From positions 7,031-56,930 of the forward strand of contig NZ_SUEO01000006.1 of NCBI RefSeq assembly GCF_004962925.1: a stretch of DNA of 49,900 nucleotides, in the 5' to 3' direction. Shown here piece after piece: positions 18,962 through 27,548 of the stretch (position 1 is the first letter of the stretch; every line of letters begins with the position of its first letter). This stretch comes from Mesorhizobium sp. (GTDB taxonomy: Bacteria > Pseudomonadota > Alphaproteobacteria > Rhizobiales > Rhizobiaceae). Both the position numbers and the translations under genes were made by a program. The notes below the pieces were generated by a model that was given only the letters and a program-made list of their open reading frames with translations, searched no databases and had not been told where the DNA came from.

Positions 18962-20260
18962 CTAGATGAACCAGGTCGCCACTAGCCCGACTGACGCAGC
19001 AAAGATTGCCAATGTCGTCACGCCGCCAAGGACATTTGTGCCGGGGCTGTTCACCTTGTCGCCCATGATCTTGGGGTTGTTAGTCATGATGAGGATCAGG
19101 AGCAGCAGAGGCGGAGTGGAGAAACCCTGCACAATACCGGACCAGACCAGGGCTTTCATCGGGTTGAAGCCCATGAAATTGAGTCCCACCGCCAACAGTG
19201 TGATCACTCCAGTCGCGATGTAGAATTTGGGAGCCTGGCGAGGTTTGTCGTTCATGCCGTGCTTCCAACCCCTCGCCTGCGCAAGATCAAAGGCGGCGCC
19301 GGTCGTCATGACTGGAACGGCCAGAAAGCCGACGCCGATCACCCCGGCTGCGAAGACAATTCCTGCCGCATCACCGGCAAGCGGCCGCAGCGCTTCGGCT
19401 GCCTGAGCGGCTGTCTCAATCTGGGTCTGACCTGCCTCGTAGAGGGTTGATCCCGTCGAAAGAATGATGAAATACATAATCAAATTGGAAAACGTCATAC
19501 CGATCAAGATGTCGCGGCGGGACCGTCGGAGTTCGCCTTCCGTCGCTCCCTTTCGCTCTTTGAGAGTCGTCCTGCCCTCTGCAATCTCTTCCTCGACCTC
19601 CTGGTTGGACTGCCAGGTATAGAGATATGCCGAGAGCGTCGTGCCGATGATGGCAACGAGGATGGACAGGTACTCGCGACTGAACTCGATTTTGGGGATC
19701 AGAGTGCCGTACAGAACAGACAATGCGTCCGGTTTTGCGAGGATGGCGGAAACCACATAGGCAAGCAGCGTCAGCGCCAGCCATCGGAATGCGTTTCGGA
19801 TCAATTTGTAGGAGCCGAAAACCTGCAGAGCGAAAATAATGGCCGCGACGCCAACCACGATCCACGGAACCGGCAGTGGGACGAACAAATTGAGGGCCGC
19901 GGACATCGCCCCAAGATCCGCGGCAGCCTCAATGGTGTTGCCGATCAGCACCCCCACCAACACCGACCACAAAAGCCATCGCGGGTAAAAGTCGGAAATG
20001 ACCTGGAAGAGCCCGCGTCCGGAGACCTGGCCCAGCTTCGATGAGAGATACACGACAGTGTACATCATCGGTAGGGTAAGTGGCGCGGTCCAGAGCAGGT
20101 CGGGGCCGAACCTGGCCCCGGCGCTGGCGTAGGTTCCGATGGCCGAGCAGTCGTCATCGGCCGCGCCGGTGATCAGGCCGAGCCCAAGAGCCCGCCCGAT
20201 GCCACTACCCTCCTGTCGGACGTTTTTTCGGCCGAGGTCCTTGCGAGCCGGTTCGCTCAT
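18962..20260 (-). CDS. NRAMP-like divalent metal transporter
   Basis: A 432-residue inner-membrane protein with about eleven hydrophobic helices. It belongs to the NRAMP-related group: TM1 reads GLITGAADDDCSAIGTYASA where classical NRAMP has DPGN, and the TM6 region has FSNLIMYFIILSTGSTLY without the MPH motif. Relatives I know of carry ADDDPSGI, so the Pro is also replaced here by Cys. A charged loop (EVEEEIAEGRTTLKERKGA) sits in the middle. The ATG at 20260 is the first that gives a normal N-terminus. Substrate could be manganese, magnesium or another ion; the altered motif makes prediction unsafe. A near-consensus stress promoter lies at 20405-20381. Confidence 0.85.
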   Translation of the reverse strand: MSEPARKDLGRKNVRQEGSGIGRALGLGLITGAADDDCSAIGTYASAGARFGPDLLWTAPLTLPMMYTVVYLSSKLGQVSGRGLFQVISDFYPRWLLWSVLVGVLIGNTIEAAADLGAMSAALNLFVPLPVPWIVVGVAAIIFALQVFGSYKLIRNAFRWLALTLLAYVVSAILAKPDALSVLYGTLIPKIEFSREYLSILVAIIGTTLSAYLYTWQSNQEVEEEIAEGRTTLKERKGATEGELRRSRRDILIGMTFSNLIMYFIILSTGSTLYEAGQTQIETAAQAAEALRPLAGDAAGIVFAAGVIGVGFLAVPVMTTGAAFDLAQARGWKHGMNDKPRQAPKFYIATGVITLLAVGLNFMGFNPMKALVWSGIVQGFSTPPLLLLILIMTNNPKIMGDKVNSPGTNVLGGVTTLAIFAASVGLVATWFI

Positions 20261-20507
20261 TGAACACGCACTGCCGCCGGCGTGACGTGGAGGCCAATGG
20301 AGACATGCATCGGACCAATCATCCTCTATCGCAACAAGCTGCAGCAGGCGATCATCGGACAGCTCTCGTGTTTGGAATCGAACAGCCAAGCAGGCGCTTT
20401 GTTCCGTCGGCAGGCCATGCCGCACTGATGGCTACGGATAGAGCCGGATGCACAGCCACGCCGATTGTAGAAAGCGCAGATCGGGCGGCCTGCCAGCAAG
20501 TGGGATA
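20261..20507. promoter_or_regulatory. Divergent gap between transporter and exported-protein genes
   Basis: The gap of about 250 bases upstream of both divergent genes. On the - strand GGAAC-N16-TGTT (20405-20381) is one base off the EcfG consensus and could serve the transporter. No gene is seen here. Confidence 0.35.
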
Positions 20508-20532
20508 GGAACCTTTTCTGAAACACGCCGTT
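20508..20532 (+). promoter_or_regulatory. EcfG-type stress promoter, perfect consensus
   Basis: GGAAC (20508-20512), 16 bases, CGTT (20529-20532), leaving a leader of about 45 bases before the exported 103-residue protein. Confidence 0.78.
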
Positions 20533-20584
20533 TGCCAGCAGGCGGTTGCATTAGCAACCTTTAAACAACGGAAAGGGTCTTGCC

Positions 20585-20896
20585 ATGAACTACAAGATGA
20601 TCTGTTTAGGCGCGATGGCGCTTTCTATGGTAAGCGGCGTTTCTCTTGCGGCAGGCGCCGACACAGGCACGTCTGCCTTAGATGACCCCGCAAAGATGGA
20701 GCCGTTCTACACCGACTCCAGCATGAAGACTCTGCGGTCCGATGACGAGTTCACGAAGGCATGGAAAGCGCTGACGGACGAGGACCGCATGGCAATGACA
20801 AAAGTCTGCGATGAGGAGGCGGCAAACGCCACTGCCGCCAACACCCACCCCGAATTCTGCAGCAGCGTCAAAAAGAACGGCGCCGGGAATAACTGA
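20585..20896 (+). CDS. Small exported protein under an EcfG-type promoter
   Basis: A 103-residue protein with a clear Sec signal peptide (MNYKMICLGAMALSMVSGVS, then LAAGA). The mature part is acidic and has two cysteines (VCDEEAANATAANTHPEFC) that could form one disulfide in the periplasm. GGAAAGGG lies upstream of the ATG. The perfect stress promoter and a strong terminator right after the stop make it a single-gene transcript. No function can be assigned. Confidence 0.8.
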   Translation: MNYKMICLGAMALSMVSGVSLAAGADTGTSALDDPAKMEPFYTDSSMKTLRSDDEFTKAWKALTDEDRMAMTKVCDEEAANATAANTHPEFCSSVKKNGAGNN

Positions 20897-20903
20897 ACCA
20901 ATG

Positions 20904-20927
20904 AAGGCGGGCAACGGCCCGCCTTTT
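20904..20927 (+). terminator. Intrinsic terminator
   Basis: Perfect nine-base arms AAGGCGGGC (20904-20912) and GCCCGCCTT (20917-20925) around an AACG loop, followed by TT. It lies eight bases after the exported-protein gene and would also serve the LysE remnant from the other side. Confidence 0.78.
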
Positions 20928-20975
20928 GGTTAGCGACAGGGAAGGCAGGAGGGATGCGATAGCCGCGGGGGTTGG

Positions 20976-21609
20976 CTAACGGGTCGCTCCGCCACTAACG
21001 GCCATGCGAATGCCCAGGCCAATGATAAAACAGCCGGCGTGCGCTGTTGCCAGAGCCTTATCTTTGGCTGCTTCAGGACCCACTCGCCAACCGTACCGGA
21101 CGCGATCGCGTACGCGCCTAGCACCAATACACCCGTGATTTTTTGTGTGCCACCCAGCAACAGCAATTGCAGCGTCACCGATCCTCGAGCCGGGTCAACG
21201 AATTGCGGCAGGAACGCAACCATGAACGTCATTGGCCAGGGATTTATGAGGTTGGCGATCATTCCTTCTCGTGCAGCCGCCAGTGGACCAAGATTTCTAT
21301 GCTCTTCGACGGCAACTTCCGTGGCTGACGAGAGCAATAGGCTTATTCCGAGCCAACACAGGTAAGCGGCGCCAGACCATCGGAGCAAACTGAATGCGAG
21401 GGGCGACGCCCCAACCAATGAAGACACGCCTAACGCGAGGAGAGGCAATTGAACGAGCCCCGCACCAACGGTCATGCCCAGCACCGTGAAAAATGCCGTG
21501 CTTCGTCCATGAGCAATTCCGCGTGCCGTCACAAGCATGCTGTCGGGGCCGGGCGGGGCCTGCATCGAGATTACTGTCCCAGGAAAGCTATCCACAACAC
21601 GGGATCCAT
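20976..21609 (-). pseudogene. LysE/RhtB-family exporter, two frameshifts
   Basis: The intact ancestor would be an amino-acid exporter of about 211 residues with six helices. The central frame has APPGPDSMLVTARGIAHGRS, TVLGMTVGAGLVQLPLLALG and NLINPWPMTFMVAFLPQF, all typical. The natural start, ATG at 21609 with AGGA upstream, reads MDPVLWIAFLG and then hits a stop; one missing base near 21578 would join it to TVISMQA. At the other end, one missing base near 21041 would give AGCFIIGLGIRMAVSGGATR and a stop at 20976 instead of the odd tail now read. The span is 634 bases, exactly two short of a whole number of codons for the expected protein. Either the gene is decaying or the assembly has two deletions. 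Confidence 0.75.
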
Positions 21610-21770
21610 GATCCTGCTCTCTGCGCCCGACAACTGCGCTATGCCTTTCCTGCAACTGACAGTCAGTCAGGCCGGTACAAGAATTTCGGATGGCAAGCCC
21701 GATACCTGCATCTTCGGAGCGGAGCCCTGGCGATCCCTGCCGGGGCTCCGCAAGCCGGTGGCACAAGCAA

Positions 21771-22298
21771 TTATGCGGCCGCTTGAAGAGCGCGTTGGTT
21801 GACACCCCCCTCGCCTAGACCCGTCAGCGCTTCGTCCGTTGCGACCTCTTCCTTGAGCGTCGCTTTGAGAAGGGCGGCAACATCGGCCTTTCCCATCTGT
21901 TCTGCCCAAGCGATAAGCGTCCCGTACCGGGCGATCTCGTAATGCTCGACAGCTTGCGCCGCTGCGACCAGCCCGGCATCGAGCGCAGGAGCACCTTCAT
22001 AGTCTTCGAGGATCTCAGAGCCTTCTTCAATGATGCCGTCGATCGCCGGACAGGTCTTGCCGCGTGCTGCCTTGCCGAATTTTTCGAACACTTCCTCGAG
22101 GCGATCGACGTGACCTTCCGTTTCCATACGATGTTTTTCGAAGGCAGCAGTCACCTTTTCCGACTCCGCACCTTTCGCCATTTTCGGCAGGGCCCTTAGT
22201 ATCTTCTTTTCGGCATAGTAAAGATCTTTGAGCCCGTCGAGGAACAGGTCCTCAAGACCCTTGGTTGTCGCTTTCGCGACTTTCTTCGTGGTGGCCAT
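21771..22298 (-). CDS. DUF892 (YciE/YciF) ferritin-like protein
   Basis: A 175-residue four-helix-bundle protein of the YciE/YciF family. LEDLFLDGLKDLYYAEKKIL and LPKMAKGAESEKVTAAFEKH, HRMETEGHVDRLEEVFEKFG and EHYEIARYGTLIAWAEQMGK give the Glu and His residues that bind a di-iron centre in this fold. The first 14 residues are Lys/Thr/Ala-rich. GGGAG precedes the ATG. Family members are stress-induced in many bacteria; on the - strand GGAAC-N17-GGTT (22377-22352), one base off the EcfG consensus, lies upstream. The exact reaction is not established. Confidence 0.88.
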   Translation of the reverse strand: MATTKKVAKATTKGLEDLFLDGLKDLYYAEKKILRALPKMAKGAESEKVTAAFEKHRMETEGHVDRLEEVFEKFGKAARGKTCPAIDGIIEEGSEILEDYEGAPALDAGLVAAAQAVEHYEIARYGTLIAWAEQMGKADVAALLKATLKEEVATDEALTGLGEGGVNQRALQAAA

Positions 22299-22480
22299 GG
22301 TCGTCTCCCGCTGGGTTGGAGCTAACCTCCCTAATTAGGAAGGCGTTCGATAACCCCGCCGGCCGGCAACAAGTTCCCTGAAGATTCGGGCTGCTGGAAA
22401 ATTTTCAGACACCTCGAGGCGGCATGGTCAGGCGCTGCAATCGGGCCGGTGCCCCGGTCGGCTCGCGCCGCGCAATCGGC

Positions 22481-22699
22481 TCAATCGATCCGCCTGATAC
22501 GGCCCTTTTCGAGACGGAATACTCCATCCTGTCCGCCCTGCTTCTCAAAGTCGGTAAGCAGATCGTCCCATGTCCCCAGGAATTCGCCGCAGTCGTCGCA
22601 AAAGATCCGGTCCTCAGGACCGGCGTCAGCCGGAATCCTCAGCCTTATTGTCAGGCAAAAAGGGCACTCCAACTGGTGGTTGAGATACTGTTTGGTCAT
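22481..22699 (-). CDS. Small zinc-ribbon protein
   Basis: From the ATG at 22699 the product has 72 residues with two paired cysteines, CPFC near the N-terminus and CDDC about 20 residues later, a zinc-ribbon arrangement. The rest (FLGTWDDLLTDFEKQ and a basic C-terminus) has no recognised domain. The longer upstream frame is not protein-like. It may bind nucleic acid or a protein partner; nothing in the context decides this. Confidence 0.6.
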   Translation of the reverse strand: MTKQYLNHQLECPFCLTIRLRIPADAGPEDRIFCDDCGEFLGTWDDLLTDFEKQGGQDGVFRLEKGRIRRID

Positions 22700-22793
22700 G
22701 GACGATGGTGAGAATGCACTGGAAATGTGGGGGCTGCAACCTCGCTCGCGCTGGTCCGACGGGCTTGGTAAGAAAGGTGCAGCGATGGGGGCA

Positions 22794-23015
22794 TTACGGC
22801 GATTGTTGCGATCCTCCGGGAATAACGAGCGCGCCTCCATTAGGAGCCGAATATTCAAAGCCGATGAAAAACGCAGCAAGTATTAGCGCGCAGATAAGTG
22901 CGATTGCTGCCAGTGCGGTTCTGGACAACGGCTTACGCGGTTCGCGGTTTTGCAACACTGAATCGGTCCGCTCTCTGTTCGAAAACGACGGAGGGATCAA
23001 GACACTTGAATCCAT
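22794..23015 (-). CDS. Small single-span membrane protein
   Basis: A 73-residue protein with a polar N-terminus, a basic REPRKPLSR just before one helix (ALAAIALICALILAAFFIGF) and a short periplasmic-type tail. Its ATG overlaps the stop of the upstream gene as TAATG, so the two are probably co-translated. I do not recognise the family. Its end lies close to the zinc-ribbon gene. Confidence 0.55.
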   Translation of the reverse strand: MDSSVLIPPSFSNRERTDSVLQNREPRKPLSRTALAAIALICALILAAFFIGFEYSAPNGGALVIPGGSQQSP

Positions 23016-23236
23016 TATACGCCGTCTTTGGCCGGAGGCCACCCAGACTGGGCCGTCGGGGGAATGTTGTCGGACGTCAGTTCACCCCGTTTGAGTCTTC
23101 TAATGGCTTCGTTGGCTTCGACTTCATCCAGCCCGGAAAGCGGCATGCCGTCAACTATGACGGCTTCCTCGCTCTCGCCGTCATAGATTTCCCACAGACC
23201 TTCCGAATCCTGTCGCTTGTTGTAGGTGGTTGGCAT
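23015..23236 (-). CDS. Small hypothetical protein
   Basis: A 73-residue acidic protein starting MPTTYNKRQDSEGLWEIYDG and containing GLDEVEANEAIRRLKRGEL. AGGGAG lies five bases before the ATG at 23236; a GTG two codons upstream is possible. Nothing identifies its role. The TAATG junction with the membrane protein downstream marks a two-gene operon. Confidence 0.6.
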   Translation of the reverse strand: MPTTYNKRQDSEGLWEIYDGESEEAVIVDGMPLSGLDEVEANEAIRRLKRGELTSDNIPPTAQSGWPPAKDGV

Positions 23237-23290
23237 GGCCACTCCCTAAGGTGGTCTGAAGATCAGCTAGATGCCGCTATTGGACACCTG

Positions 23291-23647
23291 CTACCCACTC
23301 CCGAGCTTGGGCCTTTTCGTCCTTCGGGAACACCCTCGCCTCGATCTGCGGGAAAAGCGCGCCGTCATCTCCGTAGCTGCCTTGATCCGCTGTTTTTCGG
23401 ACACCACTGCGGCACGCTGGAAGCGGTGGAATTCGCCAAGTTTGCTCAAGCCGTACTGCAGGTCGCGGCGCAAAGCGTCGCCCGTCATATCCTCCAAATC
23501 CGTAAGGTCGGCCAGGACGCCTATCTCCTCATGTTCGCTCAGCTTCTCTTCGATGGCCGGGATGACTTTGTCGTAATCCTGCGCAGTCACGGTACCGACT
23601 ACGCGAAATGCGGCGACATTCTCAGGAGCAGAAATAACCTCGATCAC
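23291..23647 (-). CDS. SpoIIAA/STAS-like protein, C-terminus frameshifted
   Basis: The first 90 residues (FRVVGTVTAQDYDKVIPAIE, IGVLADLTDLEDMTGDALRR and AAVVSEKQRIKAATE) match the SpoIIAA-like (DUF3478/STAS) family of small soluble proteins. After EMT the frame turns into an Arg-rich tail. One missing base near 23363 would instead read GALFPQIEARVFPKDEKAQA and continue to a stop at 23277, a normal family ending. On the - strand GGAAC-N16-AGTT (23714-23690), one base off the stress consensus, precedes the gene. Role in this family is poorly known; membrane association and stress have been suggested. Confidence 0.7.
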   Translation of the reverse strand: MIEVISAPENVAAFRVVGTVTAQDYDKVIPAIEEKLSEHEEIGVLADLTDLEDMTGDALRRDLQYGLSKLGEFHRFQRAAVVSEKQRIKAATEMTARFSRRSRRGCSRRTKRPKLGSG

Positions 23648-23789
23648 TTTTTCCTCCTTTCGAATTTGGCTTCAGGGGTTATCCCGAACAACTCAAGCCG
23701 CCCATAGATGTTCCCTGGTTTAACAGTTTTGCGATCCTCATTTGACACTCATGAGCCGGCGCAATGTCACAGGGACGATCGCACCAAGC

Positions 23790-24953
23790 CTAAGATGTTA
23801 ATCGGCCGATTTCTTCGGCGGGCTCCCGGATCGCATGGGTGACGACGGTATAGCGCGTGATCGGACCTTCATCGGGGTCTTCTCCTTGAAAGTGAACGTC
23901 CGCGTTCACCGGTAGCCGGCTGTTGTTGCCGAACTCCTTAACTGCGGACGCGCGGACGAGTTGGATGTCCGGGTTCTGCTTCATGACGTTTATTGCCGCA
24001 AGCTCGGCAGTACTGCTGCCGCCAATGCGCCAGCTGGCTTCGAGCACACCGGATCGCCAGACACCCGACGAATCGACGCCCTGGCCGATATCGTAATTGC
24101 GCCGCGAGGCGAAAAATCCGGGATAGTCAGCCATCGCCGCGTCATAGGCCCTCGCCTGCACCGTTGCCAAAGCCAGTGCGCGAGGAAGCTGAAGGTCTTC
24201 GAGAGCTTCCCATCCGCCGCGCACTACAATGAGATCGGATCCGCCATAAACGGATTGTCCCGCATTATCGGTGGTCGTCCTTTGAGTGCCGTAATACGCG
24301 ACCATGATCTCATCGATTTCCGTTCTGCCGACGCTCAGCGTGACGATGTCGCGGAGGTCCGCTTCGAGCACCAGACCGCACTCGTCCAAGTCGGAGGAGC
24401 GGTACCGCTCAAGCAGCCTCTCGACGTCAGCAACGGTCCGAACAATGCGTTGGTCTTGGCCTCGCGAGGAAAGCGGCGGCTTAAGCCGGGCAACCCCGAG
24501 CCTCAGCAGACGTTCGGCCGCCCGCAGCGCATCGTGCCGCGAAAACACCGTGTAGCCAGGCAATACTGCCGCGCTGACAGTTCTGCCGAAGCCGGTTGAC
24601 CATTCTTTCGGTCGTTTGGCCAAGCCGTCCACCAGTTCATGGGTTATGGCCTTGGTCATTGCGAAACGCCAAGGCACCACGCCGCCGAAGAGGTCTTGCG
24701 GTCCGCCGATACCCAGCCGTGCCGCATCGGTGACAAGCAAGCTGTCGTCGGGCACGAAATACAAGCCGCCGCCGTTGCCGCTGCTGTTGCCTAGGCCGCG
24801 CCGGAAGGCAAATCCCTTGAGGATTGCAATCGTGCGGGCAACGGCAGCCACGGCTTCCCGTTCGTGAGCGTAGAGGGGCTCGCAGCCCGGCGCTGAGAAT
24901 GCGATCACCGTTCCCTTTGCCTCGCTAGGCTGAGTGCCTTTGTGCTCGGTCAT
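23790..24953 (-). CDS. DUF3182 family protein
   Basis: A 387-residue soluble protein that I recognise as DUF3182. YFVPDDSLLVTDAARLGIGG, DLFGGVVPWRFAMTKAITHE and AVLPGYTVFSRHDALRAAER are the conserved blocks; LKPPLSSRGQDQRIV and the later EADLRDIVTLSVG suggest an ATP-grasp-like core. No catalytic function is established for the family. It is read from its own ATG about 265 bases from the divergent RNase Z-like gene. Neighbours suggest a stress role, but no stress promoter was found before it. Confidence 0.8.
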   Translation of the reverse strand: MTEHKGTQPSEAKGTVIAFSAPGCEPLYAHEREAVAAVARTIAILKGFAFRRGLGNSSGNGGGLYFVPDDSLLVTDAARLGIGGPQDLFGGVVPWRFAMTKAITHELVDGLAKRPKEWSTGFGRTVSAAVLPGYTVFSRHDALRAAERLLRLGVARLKPPLSSRGQDQRIVRTVADVERLLERYRSSDLDECGLVLEADLRDIVTLSVGRTEIDEIMVAYYGTQRTTTDNAGQSVYGGSDLIVVRGGWEALEDLQLPRALALATVQARAYDAAMADYPGFFASRRNYDIGQGVDSSGVWRSGVLEASWRIGGSSTAELAAINVMKQNPDIQLVRASAVKEFGNNSRLPVNADVHFQGEDPDEGPITRYTVVTHAIREPAEEIGRLTS

Positions 24954-25025
24954 GTCGCTCGTTCTTTGTGCTACCTCGTTGTGGCCGCGGGTTGCCCGCG
25001 TTGCGGTCTGCTCTTCGCTCCGAAC

Positions 25026-25096
25026 CGAGACAACGCAGAAGATGGCAGAAACGTTCAGTCTGGCTTGGCCGGCCCGCCATCTTCTGCGTCGTCTCG
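25026..25096. repeat. Long inverted repeat between divergent genes
   Basis: Two 21-base arms (25026-25046 and 25076-25096), core ACGCAGAAGATGGC and its complement, differ at one position and are separated by 29 bases. It sits in the gap between the DUF3182 and RNase Z-like genes. It could be a cruciform or hairpin, a regulator site, or the ends of a very small mobile element. No coding sequence lies inside. Confidence 0.6.
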
Positions 25097-25218
25097 AACG
25101 ATATCCATGGGAACCGCTTCCCAGAGCGCACGATTAGAGAGGATAGACCTCAGGTTCAGGTCGTGTCTGAAGGTGAGCGCCTAGTGGCGAAATTCGAAAA
25201 CAGTATCGGGTAAATTCG

Positions 25219-26247
25219 GTGACGTTGCTTGTTCAGCCGCGCCTGATCAACGATCCCTTCTCGGATGCCGGGCTTCTTCTGGATTTCCGATTCGGCAACC
25301 GGGCGATGCTCTTCGACATTGGTGATCTGTCGCCACTTTCGCCGCGCGAAATCCTGCGCGTCAGCCACGTATTCGTATCACACATGCACATGGATCACTT
25401 CGCCGGCTTCGATCGGCTCCTGCGGTTATTTCTATACAGGAATAGAACAGTGCATTTCTTCGGCCCGCCTGGGTTGACCGAGGCCGTGCAAGCCAAGCTC
25501 AGCGCCTACACGTGGAATCTCCTCGACGAACAGTCCCACGACTTCATGATAGCGGCCTGCGACTGGACGCCGACCGGATTTCGTCATTCCCGCCTCTTTC
25601 GGGCGCGATCGGGCTTCGCTTGGCAGGATACGGCCTCAACCCCAGCTGAGGGAAATATCCTGCTCGATGATCCCGATTTCCGTGTCGAAGCAGCGATGCT
25701 CGACCACGGCGTTCCATGCCTTGCATTCGCGTTTCAGGAAAAGATTCGGGTCAATGTGCAAAAGCCACAACTGGAAGCGTTGGGTTTGCCTGTCGGACCT
25801 TGGTTGAACGAAGCCAAGCGTGCGGTCCGGCGCGGAGCTGATCCGGAAACGACACTCGCCCCGACCGCGGATCGGCATATCTCGGTCGGAGAACTCCTCG
25901 GTGCCGGAGCCCTGAGAACCGGTCCCGGACAGAGGATTGCCTATGCGACCGATCTCGCGTTCAACGAGGCAAATCTCGCGCGTGTCGTTGCGCTTGCGCA
26001 CGGCGCGAGCCAGCTGTTTATCGAAGCGGGCTTCCTGCAGGAAGATCGGCGGCTGGCCGCCGCGAAGCGGCATCTCACGACGGCCGAAGCCGGCACTATC
26101 GCGCGGCTTGCAGGTGTTGAGCATGCCGTGCCGATGCACTTTTCTCCTCGCTATCTCGGACACGAAGATGAGCTGCATGCGGAGTTCGCGGCAAATCTAG
26201 CCGCCGGAAACGCCTTTCAACCGGGGACAATGAATACCGACATGTAA
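25219..26247 (+). CDS. MBL-fold hydrolase, RNase Z-like
   Basis: A 342-residue metallo-beta-lactamase-fold protein. SHMHMDHFAGFDRLL is the zinc motif HxHxDH, HGVPCLAFAF supplies a further ligand, and YATDLAFNEANLARV with EHAVPMHFSPRYLG gives the Asp and the C-terminal His region of RNase Z. The domain order and the N-terminal LVQPRLINDPFSDAGLLLDF fit RNase Z-like proteins rather than the tRNA enzyme itself, since it seems to lack the exosite arm. The GTG at 25219 is the likely start. On the + strand GGAAC-N16-CGAT (25110-25134) is a one-mismatch stress promoter candidate. Confidence 0.82.
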   Translation: MTLLVQPRLINDPFSDAGLLLDFRFGNRAMLFDIGDLSPLSPREILRVSHVFVSHMHMDHFAGFDRLLRLFLYRNRTVHFFGPPGLTEAVQAKLSAYTWNLLDEQSHDFMIAACDWTPTGFRHSRLFRARSGFAWQDTASTPAEGNILLDDPDFRVEAAMLDHGVPCLAFAFQEKIRVNVQKPQLEALGLPVGPWLNEAKRAVRRGADPETTLAPTADRHISVGELLGAGALRTGPGQRIAYATDLAFNEANLARVVALAHGASQLFIEAGFLQEDRRLAAAKRHLTTAEAGTIARLAGVEHAVPMHFSPRYLGHEDELHAEFAANLAAGNAFQPGTMNTDM

Positions 26248-26275
26248 GCAACAGCCGCATGATCCGCGTTTTTGA

Positions 26276-26800
26276 TCACTTGCGTTGAATACCGCTGCGG
26301 GCCGTTCGCCGACGTCGTCGGGCAAGGATGACGGGAAGGGTGACCGGTCGAAAATCCCAGCTGTCGACGCCTGCGTCGTACTGGCGTGTAACCGGGGTCA
26401 ATTTGCCGTGGGAATGGCCATGCAGATCGATCGATTTCTTGCCAATCTGATTCCAGGTGCGAAAAGGATAGTGGCAAAGGATCAGCAACCTGCCGTCTAT
26501 CGTCAGCTCCTTATAATGTTGTGTGCTGGCCCAACCTGCGGCGCCGATAGTCGCTGCGCCATCGTTGTTGCCGATAATCAAGTGCTTCCGGCCATGAAGA
26601 GACGACAGGAGCGATGAAACGAATTCGGCCGATCCCTTCGCGAAATCGCCGAGATGCCAGATCTCGTCGTCCGGGCTGACGGTTTCGTTCCAGAGCGAGA
26701 TCAGCGTTCGATCGTGTTCTGCCAGCGAGCCGAACGGGCGACGATCGATACGCAGTATGCGGGGATCGCTGAAATGTGTGTCGGCCGTGAAATAGATCAT
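26276..26800 (-). CDS. Calcineurin-type metallophosphoesterase
   Basis: A 174-residue phosphoesterase with the full metal-site set: ADTHFSD (D-x-H), HLGDF (GD), GNNDG (GN-D), CHYPF and GHSHGK (GHxH). Such short stand-alone domains hydrolyse phosphomonoesters or diesters in the cytoplasm. The last 20 residues are strongly basic. It faces the RNase Z-like gene tail to tail with a 28-base gap. The substrate is unknown. Confidence 0.88.
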   Translation of the reverse strand: MIYFTADTHFSDPRILRIDRRPFGSLAEHDRTLISLWNETVSPDDEIWHLGDFAKGSAEFVSSLLSSLHGRKHLIIGNNDGAATIGAAGWASTQHYKELTIDGRLLILCHYPFRTWNQIGKKSIDLHGHSHGKLTPVTRQYDAGVDSWDFRPVTLPVILARRRRRTARSGIQRK

Positions 26801-26868
26801 CGAGCAGCTCTTGGCTTAAGCCTGTCTTCCCCAACGCGACGCGATGGTGGGCAAGCTAAGATCATCGG

Positions 26869-27312
26869 TCACCCGCAGGCAATCTCGACAATTGTCCGAG
26901 CGTCCTCATCGTAGCTGATGTTCATCCGGGCCCAGCCGAGATCCGAGATGCGGGCGCATGTCGAGCAGTGGATGCGCCAGATAGCTTCCTTCGGCGCATC
27001 CGGCATTTCAGTGAGCGGTCGACCGAGAAGATGCTGGTAACGGGACGCCTGACACTGATCTCCGTAATAGTATCGCTGCGGCTGGCCGGCGACTTGCGCG
27101 ACCCAAATCGCGGGATTTCGCGGATGGTTGCGTATCGTCGAGCCTTCCGGCGCCCAGTATGTGAACGGCGGCGCAGGGTCGGCCTCGATCACGATCCGCG
27201 GCTCCGCCAATTTCACTGGCGTGCTCGAGATACTCTGCTGTTGTTCAGGGGATGCGGTACATGCCGACACGAACAGAGCCAAGCAGGCCGCTCCTGCAAT
27301 GAGTGATTTCAT
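26869..27312 (-). CDS. Lipoprotein with an I78-type inhibitor-like domain
   Basis: From the ATG at 27312, after GGAGG, the product has a lipoprotein signal (LIAGAACLALFVSAC) with the lipidated Cys near residue 18. The C-terminal part, CQASRYQHLLGRPLTEMPD to ARMNISYDEDARTIVEIACG, matches the proteinase inhibitor I78 family: two Cys at its ends, L-x-G near the front, R-x-N-x-x-x-D near the end. The middle holds APPFTYWAPEGSTIRNHP, not part of I78. It would be anchored in a membrane and face the periplasm. Whether it inhibits a protease is unproven. Confidence 0.72.
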   Translation of the reverse strand: MKSLIAGAACLALFVSACTASPEQQQSISSTPVKLAEPRIVIEADPAPPFTYWAPEGSTIRNHPRNPAIWVAQVAGQPQRYYYGDQCQASRYQHLLGRPLTEMPDAPKEAIWRIHCSTCARISDLGWARMNISYDEDARTIVEIACG

Positions 27313-27548
27313 AATGCTGCCTGGCCTCCTTGAAGCAGCGTCGGTCTGCTCCCTGGCTGGCACCTGATCGCCAAATCCAGCCGACAATGTGGCTGGGAGA
27401 TCGCCTTCGTGGCGTGACCTTTGCTGCGCGGGGTGGGTGAGATCGCAAAGGCCAGTGGACAGGGCAGCAGCAAGTCCGACAGCAATCAACATTTGAGGTG
27501 GCCAAGAAGATCAGACGCGGCTAACATACTGCCGCTTTGGAGAGTGTC

